This document shows, in pieces, positions 51,014 to 60,288 of a stretch of 64,000 bases of DNA; position 1 is the first letter of the stretch, and every line of letters begins with the position of its first letter. The translations under genes and the position numbers were made by a program. The DNA is from VRUE01 sp040508545 (GTDB lineage Bacteria; Actinomycetota; Thermoleophilia; Solirubrobacterales; 70-9): positions 1 through 64,000 of the forward strand of contig JBEVMR010000098.1 of the NCBI GenBank assembly GCA_040508545.1, given 5' to 3'. The notes under the pieces were generated by a model, which saw only the letters and a list, made by a program, of their open reading frames with translations, was not told the origin of the DNA and did not search any database.

Positions 51014-52100
51014 TCTTGCTCGCCGGGTCGAGGCGGGCGACGATCTGCTCCTCGCCCTCGCGCAGGCTGGCCGCGCCGGTTTCGCCGATGCTCTCCTCCG
51101 CCAGGTCGGCGAGCTGGTCGGACTCGACCCCTTCGGACTCGACGTGGAAGTAGGCGTAGAGGTCCGATCCGAGCGACTCGACTAGGTCGATCTCGGCCTC
51201 GACCGTAACCCCGCGCCCGCGCTTCAGCTCGTCGTCGATCATCGCAGCGTCCTCGAAGCTCTCTGGCCGCAGCCCGGCGACGACCTTGCCGTCGCTACGC
51301 CCGCGCGCCTCCTCCGGCAGCTCGGCCTCGCCGATCGGCAATACCACCTTGCCAGAATCTATCTCTGCCGGCATGAAGTTCATCGCCGGCGAGCCGATGA
51401 AGCCGGCGACGAAGAGGTTCACCGGGTCGTCGTAGAGCTCGGCCGGCGGGCCGACCTGCTGCAGGAGCCCGGCCCGCATCACCGCGACCCGGTCGCCGAG
51501 CGTCATCGCCTCGACCTGGTCGTGGGTGACGTAGACGGTCGTCGTCTCCAGGCGTGACTGCAGTTTCGCCACCTCGGTCCGCATCTGCACGCGCAGCTTC
51601 GCGTCGAGGTTGGAGAGCGGCTCGTCCATCAGGAAGGCCTTCGGGTCGCGCACGATCGCCCGCCCCATCGCCACCCGCTGGCGCTGCCCGCCGGAGAGGT
51701 TGGCGGGGCGGCGGTCGAGGTGCTGGGTCAGGTCGAGCGTCTCCGCCGCCTCCTCGACCTGGCGGTTGATCTCGCCCTTCTCGGTGCCCGCCAGCTTCAG
51801 CGCGAAGCCCATGTTCTCGCGTACGGTCATGTGCGGGTATAGGGCGTAGTTCTGGAAGACCATCGCGACGTCGCGGTCCTTGGGGGCGCGGTCGTTGACG
51901 ACCTCGCCGCCGATCTTCACCTCCCCGCTGGAGATGTCCTCGAGCCCGGCGATCATCCGCAGCGCCGTTGACTTGCCGCAGCCCGAGGGCCCGACGAGGA
52001 TCATGAACTCACCGTCGCCGATCTCGAGGTTCATCTCCTTGACGGCTTCGAAGCCGTCGCCGAAGACCTTGGTTACTCGATCGAGGGTTATCTCTGACAT
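50895..52100 (-). CDS. sugC: ABC sugar importer ATPase (SugC/UgpC-like)
   Basis: The 401-residue ATPase has Walker A GPSGCGKST (about 38), signature NLSGGQRQRVAMGRAI, Walker B FLMDEPLSNLDA and an H-loop (VTHDQ). The C-terminal OB-type regulatory region runs from about 240. It is the shared ATPase for the two permeases upstream in the operon. The gene ends 119 bp inside the convergent MFS gene. The symbol reflects resemblance to the mycobacterial LpqY-SugABC trehalose importer. Confidence 0.9.
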   Translation of the reverse strand: MSEITLDRVTKVFGDGFEAVKEMNLEIGDGEFMILVGPSGCGKSTALRMIAGLEDISSGEVKIGGEVVNDRAPKDRDVAMVFQNYALYPHMTVRENMGFALKLAGTEKGEINRQVEEAAETLDLTQHLDRRPANLSGGQRQRVAMGRAIVRDPKAFLMDEPLSNLDAKLRVQMRTEVAKLQSRLETTTVYVTHDQVEAMTLGDRVAVMRAGLLQQVGPPAELYDDPVNLFVAGFIGSPAMNFMPAEIDSGKVVLPIGEAELPEEARGRSDGKVVAGLRPESFEDAAMIDDELKRGRGVTVEAEIDLVESLGSDLYAYFHVESEGVESDQLADLAEESIGETGAASLREGEEQIVARLDPASKIKRRERAQLWADTSKLHLFDPESGESLTRRDSAPAAAAG

Positions 52101-52111
52101 CAGGTGGCTCC

Positions 52112-52954
52112 TTATCCCTTCACGGCCCCGGCGGTGAGGCCGGAGACGATTCGGCGCTGGAATAACAGGACGAAGACGATGATCGGCACGGTTACGACGA
52201 CCGCCGCCGCGGCGATGCTGCCGGTCGGCTGGGTGAAGGACGACTCGCCGGTGAAGAACGCCAGCGCGGCCGGCACCGTGCGCGACGCGTCCGAGGAGGT
52301 CAGCGAGATCGCGAAGAGGAAGTCGTTCCAGGCGAAGATGAAGACGAGGATCGCCGCCGTGAACATGCCGGGCGCAGCCAGCGGCACGATCACCTTGGTG
52401 AAGGCCTGAAACGGGGTCGCCCCGTCGACCTGGGCCGCCTGCTCGAGCTCCCAGGGGATCTCGCGGAAGAAGGCGACGAGGACGTAGATCGCCAGCGGCA
52501 GCGAGAAGGTCAGGTAGGGGATGATCAGGCCCGGATAGGTGTCGTAGAGCCCGATCGCCCGCCACATGTCGAACAGCGGCCCGACCGTGGAGATCGGCGG
52601 GAACATCGCAATCGCCAGCGCCCCGGCGAGGATCACTCGCTTGCCCGGGAATTCGAGCCGGGCGATCGCGTAGGCGGCGAAGGAGGCGAAGGTGATCGCG
52701 ATCACCGTCGTGCTCAGCGCGATCAGGATCGAGTTGATCAGCGGCTTGATGAACGGGCTGTCGTCGATGCCCCCTTCGAACAGGCTCTTGTAGTTGTCGA
52801 AGGAGATCTCGCTGGGCAGGAAGTGCCCGTCGGTGACCGCGTCGGTCGGCTTCAGCGAGATCGAGATCAGCCAGACGACGGGGACCAGGGCGACCACGAT
52901 CACCGCCAGGATGGCGATGCTCCACAGTGCGTAATCGCGGCTTCCACGTTCCAT
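52112..52954 (-). CDS. sugB: ABC sugar importer permease (MalG/SugB-like)
   Basis: The 280-residue permease has six membrane segments. The EAA-loop region reads EQAAQVDGATPFQAFTKVIVPLAAPG (residues near 190-215), the contact to the ATPase. It follows sugA by 1 bp and precedes sugC by 11 bp, so it sits mid-operon. Confidence 0.93.
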   Translation of the reverse strand: MERGSRDYALWSIAILAVIVVALVPVVWLISISLKPTDAVTDGHFLPSEISFDNYKSLFEGGIDDSPFIKPLINSILIALSTTVIAITFASFAAYAIARLEFPGKRVILAGALAIAMFPPISTVGPLFDMWRAIGLYDTYPGLIIPYLTFSLPLAIYVLVAFFREIPWELEQAAQVDGATPFQAFTKVIVPLAAPGMFTAAILVFIFAWNDFLFAISLTSSDASRTVPAALAFFTGESSFTQPTGSIAAAAVVVTVPIIVFVLLFQRRIVSGLTAGAVKG

Positions 52955-52955
52955 C

Positions 52956-53870
52956 TCAGCTACCTGGCCTTCCTTCCTCGACCCGCGCCCCGAACCCGCG
53001 CACGAAGACGAACGCGATCAGGAATACGCAGATGAAGATCAGCACCGAGACCGCCGAGCCGAGGCCGAGGTTGAGGCGCGAGATCAGCTGGTTGAAGCCG
53101 AGGATCGAGACCGATTCGGTGTCCTGCGCACCGCGGGTCATGATGAAGATCGTGTCGAAGACGCGGAAGGCATCGAGCGTGCGGAAGAGCAGCGCGACGA
53201 GGATCGCCGGCTTCATCAGCGGCAGGGTGATCCGGGTGAAGCGCTGCCACGCCGACGCCCCGTCGACTTTTGCCGCCTCATACAGCTGGCTGTCGATCGT
53301 TACCAGCCCGGCCAGCAGCAGCAACGCCATGACCGGGGTCGTCTTCCAGACCTCGGCCATGATGATCACGGCGAAGGAGCTGAAGCGACCGCCGAACCAG
53401 TCCATGTCTTCGGCGATCAGCGGCAGGTTGTTGACGAAGCCGGTGTCCGGCGCGAAGGCGAACTGCCAGGCGAAGGCCGCGACCACGGTGATGATCCCGT
53501 AGGGGATCAGGACCGAGGTGCGGACGATGCCGCGGCCGAAGATAGCCCGGTGCATCACCAGCGCGATCGCCATCCCAAGGACGAGCTCGATCGCGACCGA
53601 GGTGACCATCACGAAGACGGTGTTGAAGAGGTCGGTCCACCAGAGGTCGGAGCTGAGGATGGCGGTGTAGTTGTCGAGGCCGACGAAGCCGCTTTGGTCG
53701 GGGAAGCGCAGGTCGATCTGCTGCAGCGAGAGGACGATCGCGTAGCCGATCGGGTAGGCGGTCACCGCCAGCATCGCGATCACCGCCGGGGCGCACAGCA
53801 TCCAGGCCAGGCGGTGCTCGGAGCGGGTCCGCTGGCTACCTGCCGGCTGTGGCTGCACGCTCGCCTCCAT
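52956..53870 (-). CDS. sugA: ABC sugar importer permease (MalF/SugA-like)
   Basis: The 304-residue permease has six or seven membrane segments. The EAA loop is YEAAKVDGASAWQRFTRITLPLMKP (about 208-232). It shares one base with the end of the binding-protein gene upstream, so the genes are coupled. It pairs with the SugB-like subunit. Confidence 0.93.
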   Translation of the reverse strand: MEASVQPQPAGSQRTRSEHRLAWMLCAPAVIAMLAVTAYPIGYAIVLSLQQIDLRFPDQSGFVGLDNYTAILSSDLWWTDLFNTVFVMVTSVAIELVLGMAIALVMHRAIFGRGIVRTSVLIPYGIITVVAAFAWQFAFAPDTGFVNNLPLIAEDMDWFGGRFSSFAVIIMAEVWKTTPVMALLLLAGLVTIDSQLYEAAKVDGASAWQRFTRITLPLMKPAILVALLFRTLDAFRVFDTIFIMTRGAQDTESVSILGFNQLISRLNLGLGSAVSVLIFICVFLIAFVFVRGFGARVEEGRPGS

Positions 53871-55150
53871 CAGAACAGCCCTTCGTGCTTGACCGCGTCT
53901 TCGAGGTTCGACTTCAGTTCCTCATAGATCGAGCTCGTGTCTTCGGGGTCGATCTTGTCGGGGGGGTGGAGCGTGCGCTGCACAGCAAGCGAGACGTCCT
54001 GGTAGGCGGGCGTCGTCGGCCGCGGGCCGGAGTCCTCGATCGATTTTTTGACCAGCTGCGCGAAACCGGGGAAGGCTTCGGTCACCACTTTGTCTTCGTA
54101 GAGATCGGAGCGGGAGGGCGGCAGCCCGTCGAGTTCCGTCGCGGTCATCTGGCTCTTGCCGTTGGCCAGGCAGGCCGCCGCTTCGAAGGCGACATCCTTG
54201 TTCTCCGAGAAGGCGCTGACCGCGAGGTTGAAGCCGCCCAGCGGCGGTTTGCTCGGCAGGCTCGCCTCGACCCGGGGGAAGCGCGCGAAGCCCATCTCCT
54301 TGCCGATCTCCGGCGCTTCGGCCTGGGCGCTCGCGTAGGCGAAGGTGTAGTTGGTCATGAAGGCGGATTCGCCCGCCTCGAAGGCCAGCCGGGTCGTGTC
54401 CTCGTCGGAGGTGGAGAGGCTCGGCGGGGCAGCGGAGGAGTTCGCCAGCCTGCCGATCACCTCGAGCGCCTTTTCGGTCGGGCCCTCCTTCAGCTCGACC
54501 GCTTCCGGTCCCGAGAGGATCGGCGTCCCGGCGCTCTCGATCATCGCGTTGACCCAGACCATGAAGCCCTCGTAGCGGTTGGCCTGCACCTGGATCGTGC
54601 CGGCGTTTCCCGGGCCGAGCTTTTCCGCTTGGTCGATCATCTCGTCCCAGGTGCGGGGCGGTTTCGGGACCAGGTCCTTGCGATACCAGAGCAGCTGCGT
54701 ATTGGTGTTGAACGGCGCCGCGTAGAGCTTGCCCTCGAAGGAAGCCGTCTCGATCACGTTGGAGAAGACCTTTTCGGTCACCTGTTTCTTCAACGGCCCC
54801 TTCCACTCTTCGACCCAGCCGGCGTTGGCGAACTCGCCGGTCCAGATCACGTCCATGCCGACGATGTCGATCGAGGGGTCCTCCGCGCCCAGCCTGCGGA
54901 CGAGCTGTTCGCGCTGCTGGCTGGCGTCGGTCGGCAGGAATTCGGGTTCGACCGTGTATTTGCCTTTCGATTCTTCGCTGCAGCGTTTGGCCACTTCCTC
55001 GATCGAGCCACCCGGCTGGATTGCGACGAACCAGCTCAACTCTCGAGTGCCGGAGGCATTGGAGTCGCCGCCGCAACCACCAAGGGCGACGACCGCCAGC
55101 ACCGTCGCCCCCAGGCAAAACAGGGCTGAGGTCGTCACCCGTGGTGTCAC
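53870..55150 (-). CDS. lpqY: Sugar-binding lipoprotein (LpqY-like)
   Basis: The 426-residue solute-binding protein has a lipobox VALGGCGG (Cys at about 26) after a hydrophobic signal. The segment REQLVRRLGAEDPSIDIVGMDVIWTGEFANAGW resembles LpqY, the mycobacterial trehalose-binding protein, and the ThuE/MalE class. The GTG start follows a strong GGAGGAAAG. It heads the importer operon; a hairpin lies just before that ribosome-binding site. Substrate probably trehalose or another alpha-glucoside (inference). Confidence 0.87.
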   Translation of the reverse strand: MTPRVTTSALFCLGATVLAVVALGGCGGDSNASGTRELSWFVAIQPGGSIEEVAKRCSEESKGKYTVEPEFLPTDASQQREQLVRRLGAEDPSIDIVGMDVIWTGEFANAGWVEEWKGPLKKQVTEKVFSNVIETASFEGKLYAAPFNTNTQLLWYRKDLVPKPPRTWDEMIDQAEKLGPGNAGTIQVQANRYEGFMVWVNAMIESAGTPILSGPEAVELKEGPTEKALEVIGRLANSSAAPPSLSTSDEDTTRLAFEAGESAFMTNYTFAYASAQAEAPEIGKEMGFARFPRVEASLPSKPPLGGFNLAVSAFSENKDVAFEAAACLANGKSQMTATELDGLPPSRSDLYEDKVVTEAFPGFAQLVKKSIEDSGPRPTTPAYQDVSLAVQRTLHPPDKIDPEDTSSIYEELKSNLEDAVKHEGLF

Positions 55151-55165
55151 TCTCTTTCCTCCATC

Positions 55166-55203
55166 AGTGCACCCCTGCCATCCGGGAGTCTCAGGGGTGC
55201 ACT
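55166..55203. promoter_or_regulatory. Hairpin upstream of the sugar importer operon
   Basis: AGTGCACCCCTG and CAGGGGTGCACT form a perfect 12-bp inverted repeat. It lies just upstream of the lpqY ribosome-binding site (GGAGGAAAG). It may be a repressor operator or an mRNA leader hairpin controlling translation. Confidence 0.5.
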
Positions 55204-55325
55204 GGAGGAAATGCCCGGATCGGGCGGGGCTTAAACGGAGTAGGCAGAGCGGTGGCCACGGCCGTTTCCGGCGCTCTGCGGCCGGGTACCTACCGAGCAG
55301 GCAGCGCTACGGGAAGGAGCAACTC

Positions 55326-55604
55326 ATGGGGATCATCGGATGGATCGTGCTCGGACTGTGCGCCGGGGCGATAGCGAAGCTGATCATGCCCGGCGAGGAT
55401 CCGGGCGGCATCATCGTCACGATGTTGATCGGGATTGCCGGCGCCCTCGTCGGTGGGTTCATCGCCAGCGCCCTCGACATCGGCGACCTGGACGAGTTCT
55501 TCGACATCGGCACCTGGCTGATCGCGATCGGCGGCTCGCTCTTGCTGCTGTTCCTGTACCGGATGATTGCCGGGGACCGGACCGGCCGCGGCGCCTACCG
55601 CTGA
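55326..55604 (+). CDS. GlsB/YeaQ/YmgE-family small membrane protein
   Basis: The 92-residue protein has three hydrophobic segments. MGIIGWIVLGLCAGAIAKLIMPG opens it and GIAGALVGGFIAS follows, the usual start of the transglycosylase-associated family. AAGGAG precedes the ATG. The family is linked to stress but its function is not established. Its end overlaps the purL stop by 10 bp. Confidence 0.9.
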   Translation: MGIIGWIVLGLCAGAIAKLIMPGEDPGGIIVTMLIGIAGALVGGFIASALDIGDLDEFFDIGTWLIAIGGSLLLLFLYRMIAGDRTGRGAYR

Positions 55605-57829
55605 CGGCCTGCGGGCGCTAGCGGTTGAGCTCCCTGGCGCTCGGCGAGTGAGTGCCAGGCGCCCTCGGCGTCGCCGAGCGGGACGGCGACGCTGCGGTCG
55701 CCGGCGGCGATCTCGATCGCGGTGCCGCCGACGCTGCCGAGGTGGAGGACCGCGACGCCAGCGCTGGCGAGGCCTGCCAGCGCCACGCGCTCGCCGCTGA
55801 CCAGGAAGCCGCCGGCGCCCTCACCGAACAGCGCCTCCTCGGGCGAGCAACCGCGCTCGCGCAGGTGCTGGAGGTCGACCTTGCAGCCCAGGCCGGCGCC
55901 GATCGAGGACTCGGCCAGGGCGCAGGCGAGGCCGCCGTCGCTGACGTCGTGGGCGGAGGCCAGGCGGCCGGCGCGCACCGCGTCGCGCACGGCGGCGCAG
56001 GCAGCGGCAACCGCGGCGACGCCGGGCAGGGGCAGTCCGGGGCCCAGCTCGCCGCGCTGCTTGGCCAGCTCAGAGCCGGAGAGCGACGGTTCGAAGGGGC
56101 CGACGAGGGCGATCGCATCGCCCTCGCGAGCGAAGGCGCTTGGCGCTGCCAGGCCGGGATCCGGCAGCTCGCCGACCATGCCGACGACTGGGGTTGGGTA
56201 GATCGGGCCTTCCGGGCCCTCGTTGTAGAGGGAGACGTTGCCGCCCACCACCGGCACGCCGAGCGCCTCGCAGGCGTCGGCGAGGGCGCTGACCGAGCGG
56301 TCGAGCTGCCAGGCCGGGAGCGGCTTCTCGGGGTTGCCGAAGTTGAGGCAGTTGGTCAGGCCGAGCGGCTCGGCACCGGCGCAGGCGAGGTTCTGGGCGC
56401 ACTCGAGCACCGCCTCGACCGTGCCCGCGTAGGGATCGCAGGCGACCCGGCGGCCGTTGCCGTCGATCGAGATCGCGATCGCGGAGCCCGCCTCGGGGAT
56501 CGCGAGGACGGCCGCGTCGGCGCTCTCGGGCCGCCGCGCCGTGCGCGAGCCGACGATCGAGTCGTACTGCTCGAAGGCCCAGCGCTTGGAGGCGATGCTG
56601 GGCGCGGCAAGCAGGGCCAGGAGCGTCTCCGCCGCCGTGGCGCCGGTGTCGAGCGTCGCCTCGTTGCCGTAGCTCCAGGCCTCGGGCTGGGCAGGCTCCA
56701 GGTCGTAGAGCGGGCAGCCGTCGACCAGCGCCTCAACCGGCATCTCGCCGACGACCTCACCGTCGCGCAGCACCCGCACCAGGCCGTTGTCGGTCACGGT
56801 GCCGATCTCCGCCGCGCCGGTCTGCCATTTCTCGCAGACCGCGATCACCTCGGCGACCCGCGCCGGCTCGACCACCGCCAGCATCCGCTCCTGCGACTCG
56901 GAGACCATGATCTCGAAGGGCTCCATGTCGGCCTCGCGCAGCGGCACCCGCGCCACGTCGATCTCGATCCCGACGCCTCCCGCCGAGGCCATCTCGCTGG
57001 CCGAGGAGGTGAGCCCGGCCGCGCCGAGGTCCTGCAGCGAGACGAGCAGGCCCTTCCCCAGCAGCTCCAGGCAGCACTCCAGCACCTTCGACTCCTCGAA
57101 GGGGTCGCCGATCTGCACCGTCGGCCGCTTCGCCTCGTCGCCGTCGCCGAGCTCGGCCGAGGCGAGCACCGAGGCGCCGCCGATCCCGTCGCGCCCGGTC
57201 GAGGCGCCCATCAGCACGACCGCGTTGCCGACCCCCGCCGCTGCCGCCCGCACCATGTCCGCCTGCTTGGCGATCCCGACGCACATCGCGTTGACCAGGC
57301 AGTTGTGCTCGTAGGGGGCCTCGAAGTAGATCTCGCCGCCGACGTTGGGCACGCCGATCGAGTTGCCGTAGTGGCCGATGCCGCGCACGGCGCCGTCGAG
57401 CAGGTGGCGCGAGCGCACCGAGTCGAGCTCGCCGAAGCGCAGCGAGTCGAGGATCGCGATCGGCCGCGCGCCGAGGGCGAAGACGTCGCGGAGGATGCCG
57501 CCGACCCCCGTTGCCGCTCCCTGGAAGGGCTCGACCGCGCTCGGGTGGTTGTGGGACTCGACCTTGAAGGCGACGGCGTAGCCGGCGCCGACGTCGACGG
57601 CGCCGGCGTTCTCGCCCGGGCCCATCACGACCCGCTCGCCCTCGGTCGGCAGCCGCCGCAGCAGCTTGCGCGAGTGCTTGTAGGCGCAGTGCTCGGACCA
57701 GAGCAGGCTGAACATCGCCAGCTCGACCCCGTTCGGCTCGCGCCCGAGCTTCTCGCAGATCAGCTCGAACTCGGAATCGGTCAAACCCAGCTCGCGGTGC
57801 GGCGAGCTGCTCGCGGCCGGCGCGCTCAC
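55595..57829 (-). CDS. purL: Phosphoribosylformylglycinamidine synthase, subunit PurL
   Basis: The 744-residue synthetase subunit is of the small PurL type that works with separate PurS and PurQ. SEHCAYKHSRKLLR, VMGPGENAGAVDVG, KVESHNHPSAVEP, GASTGRDGIGGASVLAS and DLGAAGLTSSASEMA are visible. The GTG start overlaps the purQ stop (GTGA). Third gene of the purS-purQ-purL operon. Confidence 0.97.
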   Translation of the reverse strand: MSAPAASSSPHRELGLTDSEFELICEKLGREPNGVELAMFSLLWSEHCAYKHSRKLLRRLPTEGERVVMGPGENAGAVDVGAGYAVAFKVESHNHPSAVEPFQGAATGVGGILRDVFALGARPIAILDSLRFGELDSVRSRHLLDGAVRGIGHYGNSIGVPNVGGEIYFEAPYEHNCLVNAMCVGIAKQADMVRAAAAGVGNAVVLMGASTGRDGIGGASVLASAELGDGDEAKRPTVQIGDPFEESKVLECCLELLGKGLLVSLQDLGAAGLTSSASEMASAGGVGIEIDVARVPLREADMEPFEIMVSESQERMLAVVEPARVAEVIAVCEKWQTGAAEIGTVTDNGLVRVLRDGEVVGEMPVEALVDGCPLYDLEPAQPEAWSYGNEATLDTGATAAETLLALLAAPSIASKRWAFEQYDSIVGSRTARRPESADAAVLAIPEAGSAIAISIDGNGRRVACDPYAGTVEAVLECAQNLACAGAEPLGLTNCLNFGNPEKPLPAWQLDRSVSALADACEALGVPVVGGNVSLYNEGPEGPIYPTPVVGMVGELPDPGLAAPSAFAREGDAIALVGPFEPSLSGSELAKQRGELGPGLPLPGVAAVAAACAAVRDAVRAGRLASAHDVSDGGLACALAESSIGAGLGCKVDLQHLRERGCSPEEALFGEGAGGFLVSGERVALAGLASAGVAVLHLGSVGGTAIEIAAGDRSVAVPLGDAEGAWHSLAERQGAQPLAPAGRQR

Positions 57830-58497
57830 ACCCGCGCTCCCGCGACGGCCTCGAACACCTTCAGCCCGTCGGTCGAGCCCGTCATCGGGTCGACCGCGTG
57901 CTCGGGGTGGGGCATCAGGCCGAGCACGTTGCCGGCCTCGTTGCGGACGCCGGCGATGTCGCGCGCCGAGCCGTTCGGGTTCTGCCCCGGCGCGTAGCGG
58001 AACGCCACCTGCCCGTTCGCCTCCAACGCATCGAGCATCCCCTCCGGCGCCCAATAGCGACCTTCCCCATGCTTGGCCGGGATCGACAGCACCCCCCCGG
58101 CCAAAGTGAAGGATTGTGTCCCCTCTGGGGGACTCAATCCTTCACTTTGCAGCTCGACTTGGCGGCATATGAAGCGCTTGCTCTCGTTTAGGAGCAGGGC
58201 GCCGGGGAGGAGGCCGGTCTCGCAGAGGACCTGGAAGCCGTTGCAGATCCCCAGCACCGGTCCGCCCGCGGCGGCGAACTCGGCGACCGCCTCCATCGCC
58301 GGGGAGAAGCGCGCGATCGCCCCCGCCCGCAGGTAGTCGCCGTAGGAGAAGCCGCCGGGGACGACGACCGCGTCGATGCCGCCCAGGTCGCGCTCTTCGT
58401 GCCAGACCAGACGCGCCTCGCCGCCGGCCAGCCCACAAGCGTGCAGGGCGTCCCGCTCGTCGCAGGAGCCGGGGAACTGGACTACGCCCCAGAGCAT
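57826..58497 (-). CDS. purQ: Phosphoribosylformylglycinamidine synthase, glutaminase PurQ
   Basis: The 223-residue class-I amidotransferase supplies ammonia to PurL. The nucleophile elbow is VLGICNGFQVL (Cys at about 83). The catalytic pair is seen late as MPHPEHAVDP. VVPGGFSYGDYLRAGAIA precedes the elbow. Residues near 116-132 (ELQSEGLSPPEGTQSFTL) are encoded by a 48-bp palindrome inserted in frame. Its start overlaps the purS stop. Confidence 0.95.
   Translation of the reverse strand: MLWGVVQFPGSCDERDALHACGLAGGEARLVWHEERDLGGIDAVVVPGGFSYGDYLRAGAIARFSPAMEAVAEFAAAGGPVLGICNGFQVLCETGLLPGALLLNESKRFICRQVELQSEGLSPPEGTQSFTLAGGVLSIPAKHGEGRYWAPEGMLDALEANGQVAFRYAPGQNPNGSARDIAGVRNEAGNVLGLMPHPEHAVDPMTGSTDGLKVFEAVAGARV
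58102..58149. repeat. Palindromic element inserted in frame in purQ
   Basis: CAAAGTGAAGGATTG (58102-58116) pairs perfectly with 58135-58149, and the inner GTCCCC/GGGGAC pairs again around a 4-base loop. The 48 bases are in frame with purQ and encode a hydrophilic stretch where related enzymes have a short loop. Confidence 0.7.
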
Positions 58498-58727
58498 CAG
58501 CCGCCGTCGATGCTCTCGATCTCGAAGTCCTCGATCAGCGGGTTGGCGAGCAGCTTCTCGCAGAGCGCCGGGAGCTGTGCCGGGTCGTCCGCCTCCAGCT
58601 CGACCATCCGCCCGACCCGCACGTGCTCGACGCCCTCGAAGCCGAGCGCCGGCAGCGCCCGCTCGACCGCCTTGCCCTGCGGGTCGAGGATGCCCTCCTT
58701 CGGGCGGATCAAGACTCGAGCTTTCAC
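58497..58727 (-). CDS. purS: Phosphoribosylformylglycinamidine synthase, subunit PurS
   Basis: The 76-residue protein has a ferredoxin-like fold and bridges PurL and PurQ. VLIRPKEGILDPQGKAVERAL and GRMVELEADD are typical. The GTG at 58727 gives the normal PurS length; the frame is open far upstream. First gene of purS-purQ-purL. Confidence 0.94.
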   Translation of the reverse strand: MKARVLIRPKEGILDPQGKAVERALPALGFEGVEHVRVGRMVELEADDPAQLPALCEKLLANPLIEDFEIESIDGG

Positions 58728-58778
58728 GGCTGCCAATCTAGCGATCCCGGCCCCTGTGTTCGCGTCTACGATGTCCCG

Positions 58779-59390
58779 GTGAGCCACCCCGAGGCCCTCG
58801 CGGCCCCGACAGAGGCGTATTCCCCTGGCGATTCGATCGAGAACCCGGTCACGGGCGAGCGGGGAACCCTGCTCGAGGGCCCCTGGGAAGGGGACGACCC
58901 CTCCCTCCTCGTCGACCTTCACGTTCAGCCCGGCGGCGCCGTTGTCGGCGAGCACGTCCACCACCATCTCGACGAGCGATTCAAGGTGAAGGCCGGGCAG
59001 ATCGGGTTCCGCCTCGACGGCGAGGAATCGGTGGTGGGTCCCGGCCACTCGGTCGAGATCCCGCGCGGCAGCTGGCACGACTGGTGGAACGCCGGCGAGG
59101 TGGAGGCCATCGCCGAGGTTTACGTCTCCGACGGGACCCGCTTCATGCTGATGATCGAGAACCTCTTCGGCCTCGCCCGCGACGGCTACACCAACGAGAA
59201 GGGCCTACCGGGTCCGCTGCAGTTGACCATGTTCGCGACCGAGTTTCGGGACGTGCTCGTGCTCAAACGCCCTCCAGCCATCGTCCAGAGGCTCCTCTTC
59301 GGCGCCTTGCGGCCGATCGCCGTCAGGCGCGGCTACCGCGGCACCTATCCCCAGTACGGCCGCTCGCTGCTCAGAACGAGCGCTCGGTGA
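58779..59390 (+). CDS. Cupin-domain protein
   Basis: The protein has 203 residues from a GTG. The cupin barrel shows EHVHHHLDERFKVKAG (motif 1 with metal-binding His and Glu) and PRGSWHDWWNAG (motif 2). The C-terminal 80 residues are helical with a basic end. Enzyme activity unknown. It overlaps purC by 20 bp at the 3' ends and lies divergent from purS. Confidence 0.87.
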   Translation: MSHPEALAAPTEAYSPGDSIENPVTGERGTLLEGPWEGDDPSLLVDLHVQPGGAVVGEHVHHHLDERFKVKAGQIGFRLDGEESVVGPGHSVEIPRGSWHDWWNAGEVEAIAEVYVSDGTRFMLMIENLFGLARDGYTNEKGLPGPLQLTMFATEFRDVLVLKRPPAIVQRLLFGALRPIAVRRGYRGTYPQYGRSLLRTSAR

Positions 59391-60237
59391 TCCGCTCGTA
59401 GGCCTCGACGTACTTGGCGCGGGTCTGCTCGATCACGTCAGCCGGCAGCTCCGGCGCCGGCGGCTTGTGATCCCAGCCCTCTGCGTCGGCCCAGTCGCGC
59501 ACGAACTGCTTGTCGAAGGACGGCTGCGTCTTGCCCGGCTCGTAGCGGTCGGCCGGCCAGAAGCGCGAGGAGTCCGGGGTCAGCACCTCGTCGCCGAGGA
59601 CGATCTCGGCGCCGGCGTGGCGCCCGAACTCGAACTTGGTGTCAGCGAGGATGATCCCCCGCTCGGCAGCGTGCTCGGCGCCGCGCTGATAGACCTCGAT
59701 CGAGACCCGCCGCAGCTCTTCCATCAGCGCCCGGTCGCCGACGATCTCCGCCGCCCGCTCGAAGTCGACGTTCTCGTCGTGGTCGCCGATATCGGCCTTG
59801 GTCGCCGGGGTGAAGATCGGCTCGGGCAGCTTGTCGGACTCGAGCAGGTTGGGCGGCAGCTCGATTCCGCAGACCGCGCCGCCCGCCTTGTATTCCTTCC
59901 AGCCGGAGCCGGAGAGGTAGCCGCGGACGACGCACTCGACCGGGTACATCTCCAGCCGCCGCACCCGCATCCCCCGTTCCATCGCCTCCTCTGGGACGTC
60001 GGCTGAGAGGAAGTGGTTGGGGACGATGTCGCCGGTCAGCTCGAACCAGAATTCCGAGATCCGGTTCAGCACCTTGCCCTTGTCGGGGATCGGCGTCGGC
60101 ATCACCACGTCGTAGATCGAGATCCGGTCGGAGGCGACCATCAAGAGGTCGTTCTCCCACTCGTAGATCTCGCGCACCTTGCCCGAGGAGTGGAGCTTCA
60201 GATCGGCGACGGCCGGCATTAAGTCGATGCTAACCAT
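59371..60237 (-). CDS. purC: SAICAR synthetase
   Basis: The 288-residue enzyme adds aspartate to CAIR. SSGKVREIYEWEND (ATP loop), VMPTPIPDKGKVLNRIS, ECVVRGYLSGSGWKEYK and ILADTKFEFG are characteristic. The larger form, with a C-terminal segment from DSSRFWPADRYEPG, matches many bacterial and yeast-type enzymes. The ATG at 60237 is the first start before the domain. Not in the purSQL operon, but close to it. Confidence 0.97.
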   Translation of the reverse strand: MVSIDLMPAVADLKLHSSGKVREIYEWENDLLMVASDRISIYDVVMPTPIPDKGKVLNRISEFWFELTGDIVPNHFLSADVPEEAMERGMRVRRLEMYPVECVVRGYLSGSGWKEYKAGGAVCGIELPPNLLESDKLPEPIFTPATKADIGDHDENVDFERAAEIVGDRALMEELRRVSIEVYQRGAEHAAERGIILADTKFEFGRHAGAEIVLGDEVLTPDSSRFWPADRYEPGKTQPSFDKQFVRDWADAEGWDHKPPAPELPADVIEQTRAKYVEAYERITERSF

Positions 60238-60288
60238 CGCGGGAGCGGAGGGCTTTGACGGCGGTCGTCTGCGACGCTGTGTCTCTCG

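Noticed and set aside
55652..57997. 781-codon open frame antisense to purL/purQ
   Set aside because: It is a shadow of purL: composition is Asp/Arg/Ala/Gly-biased and it has no motif.
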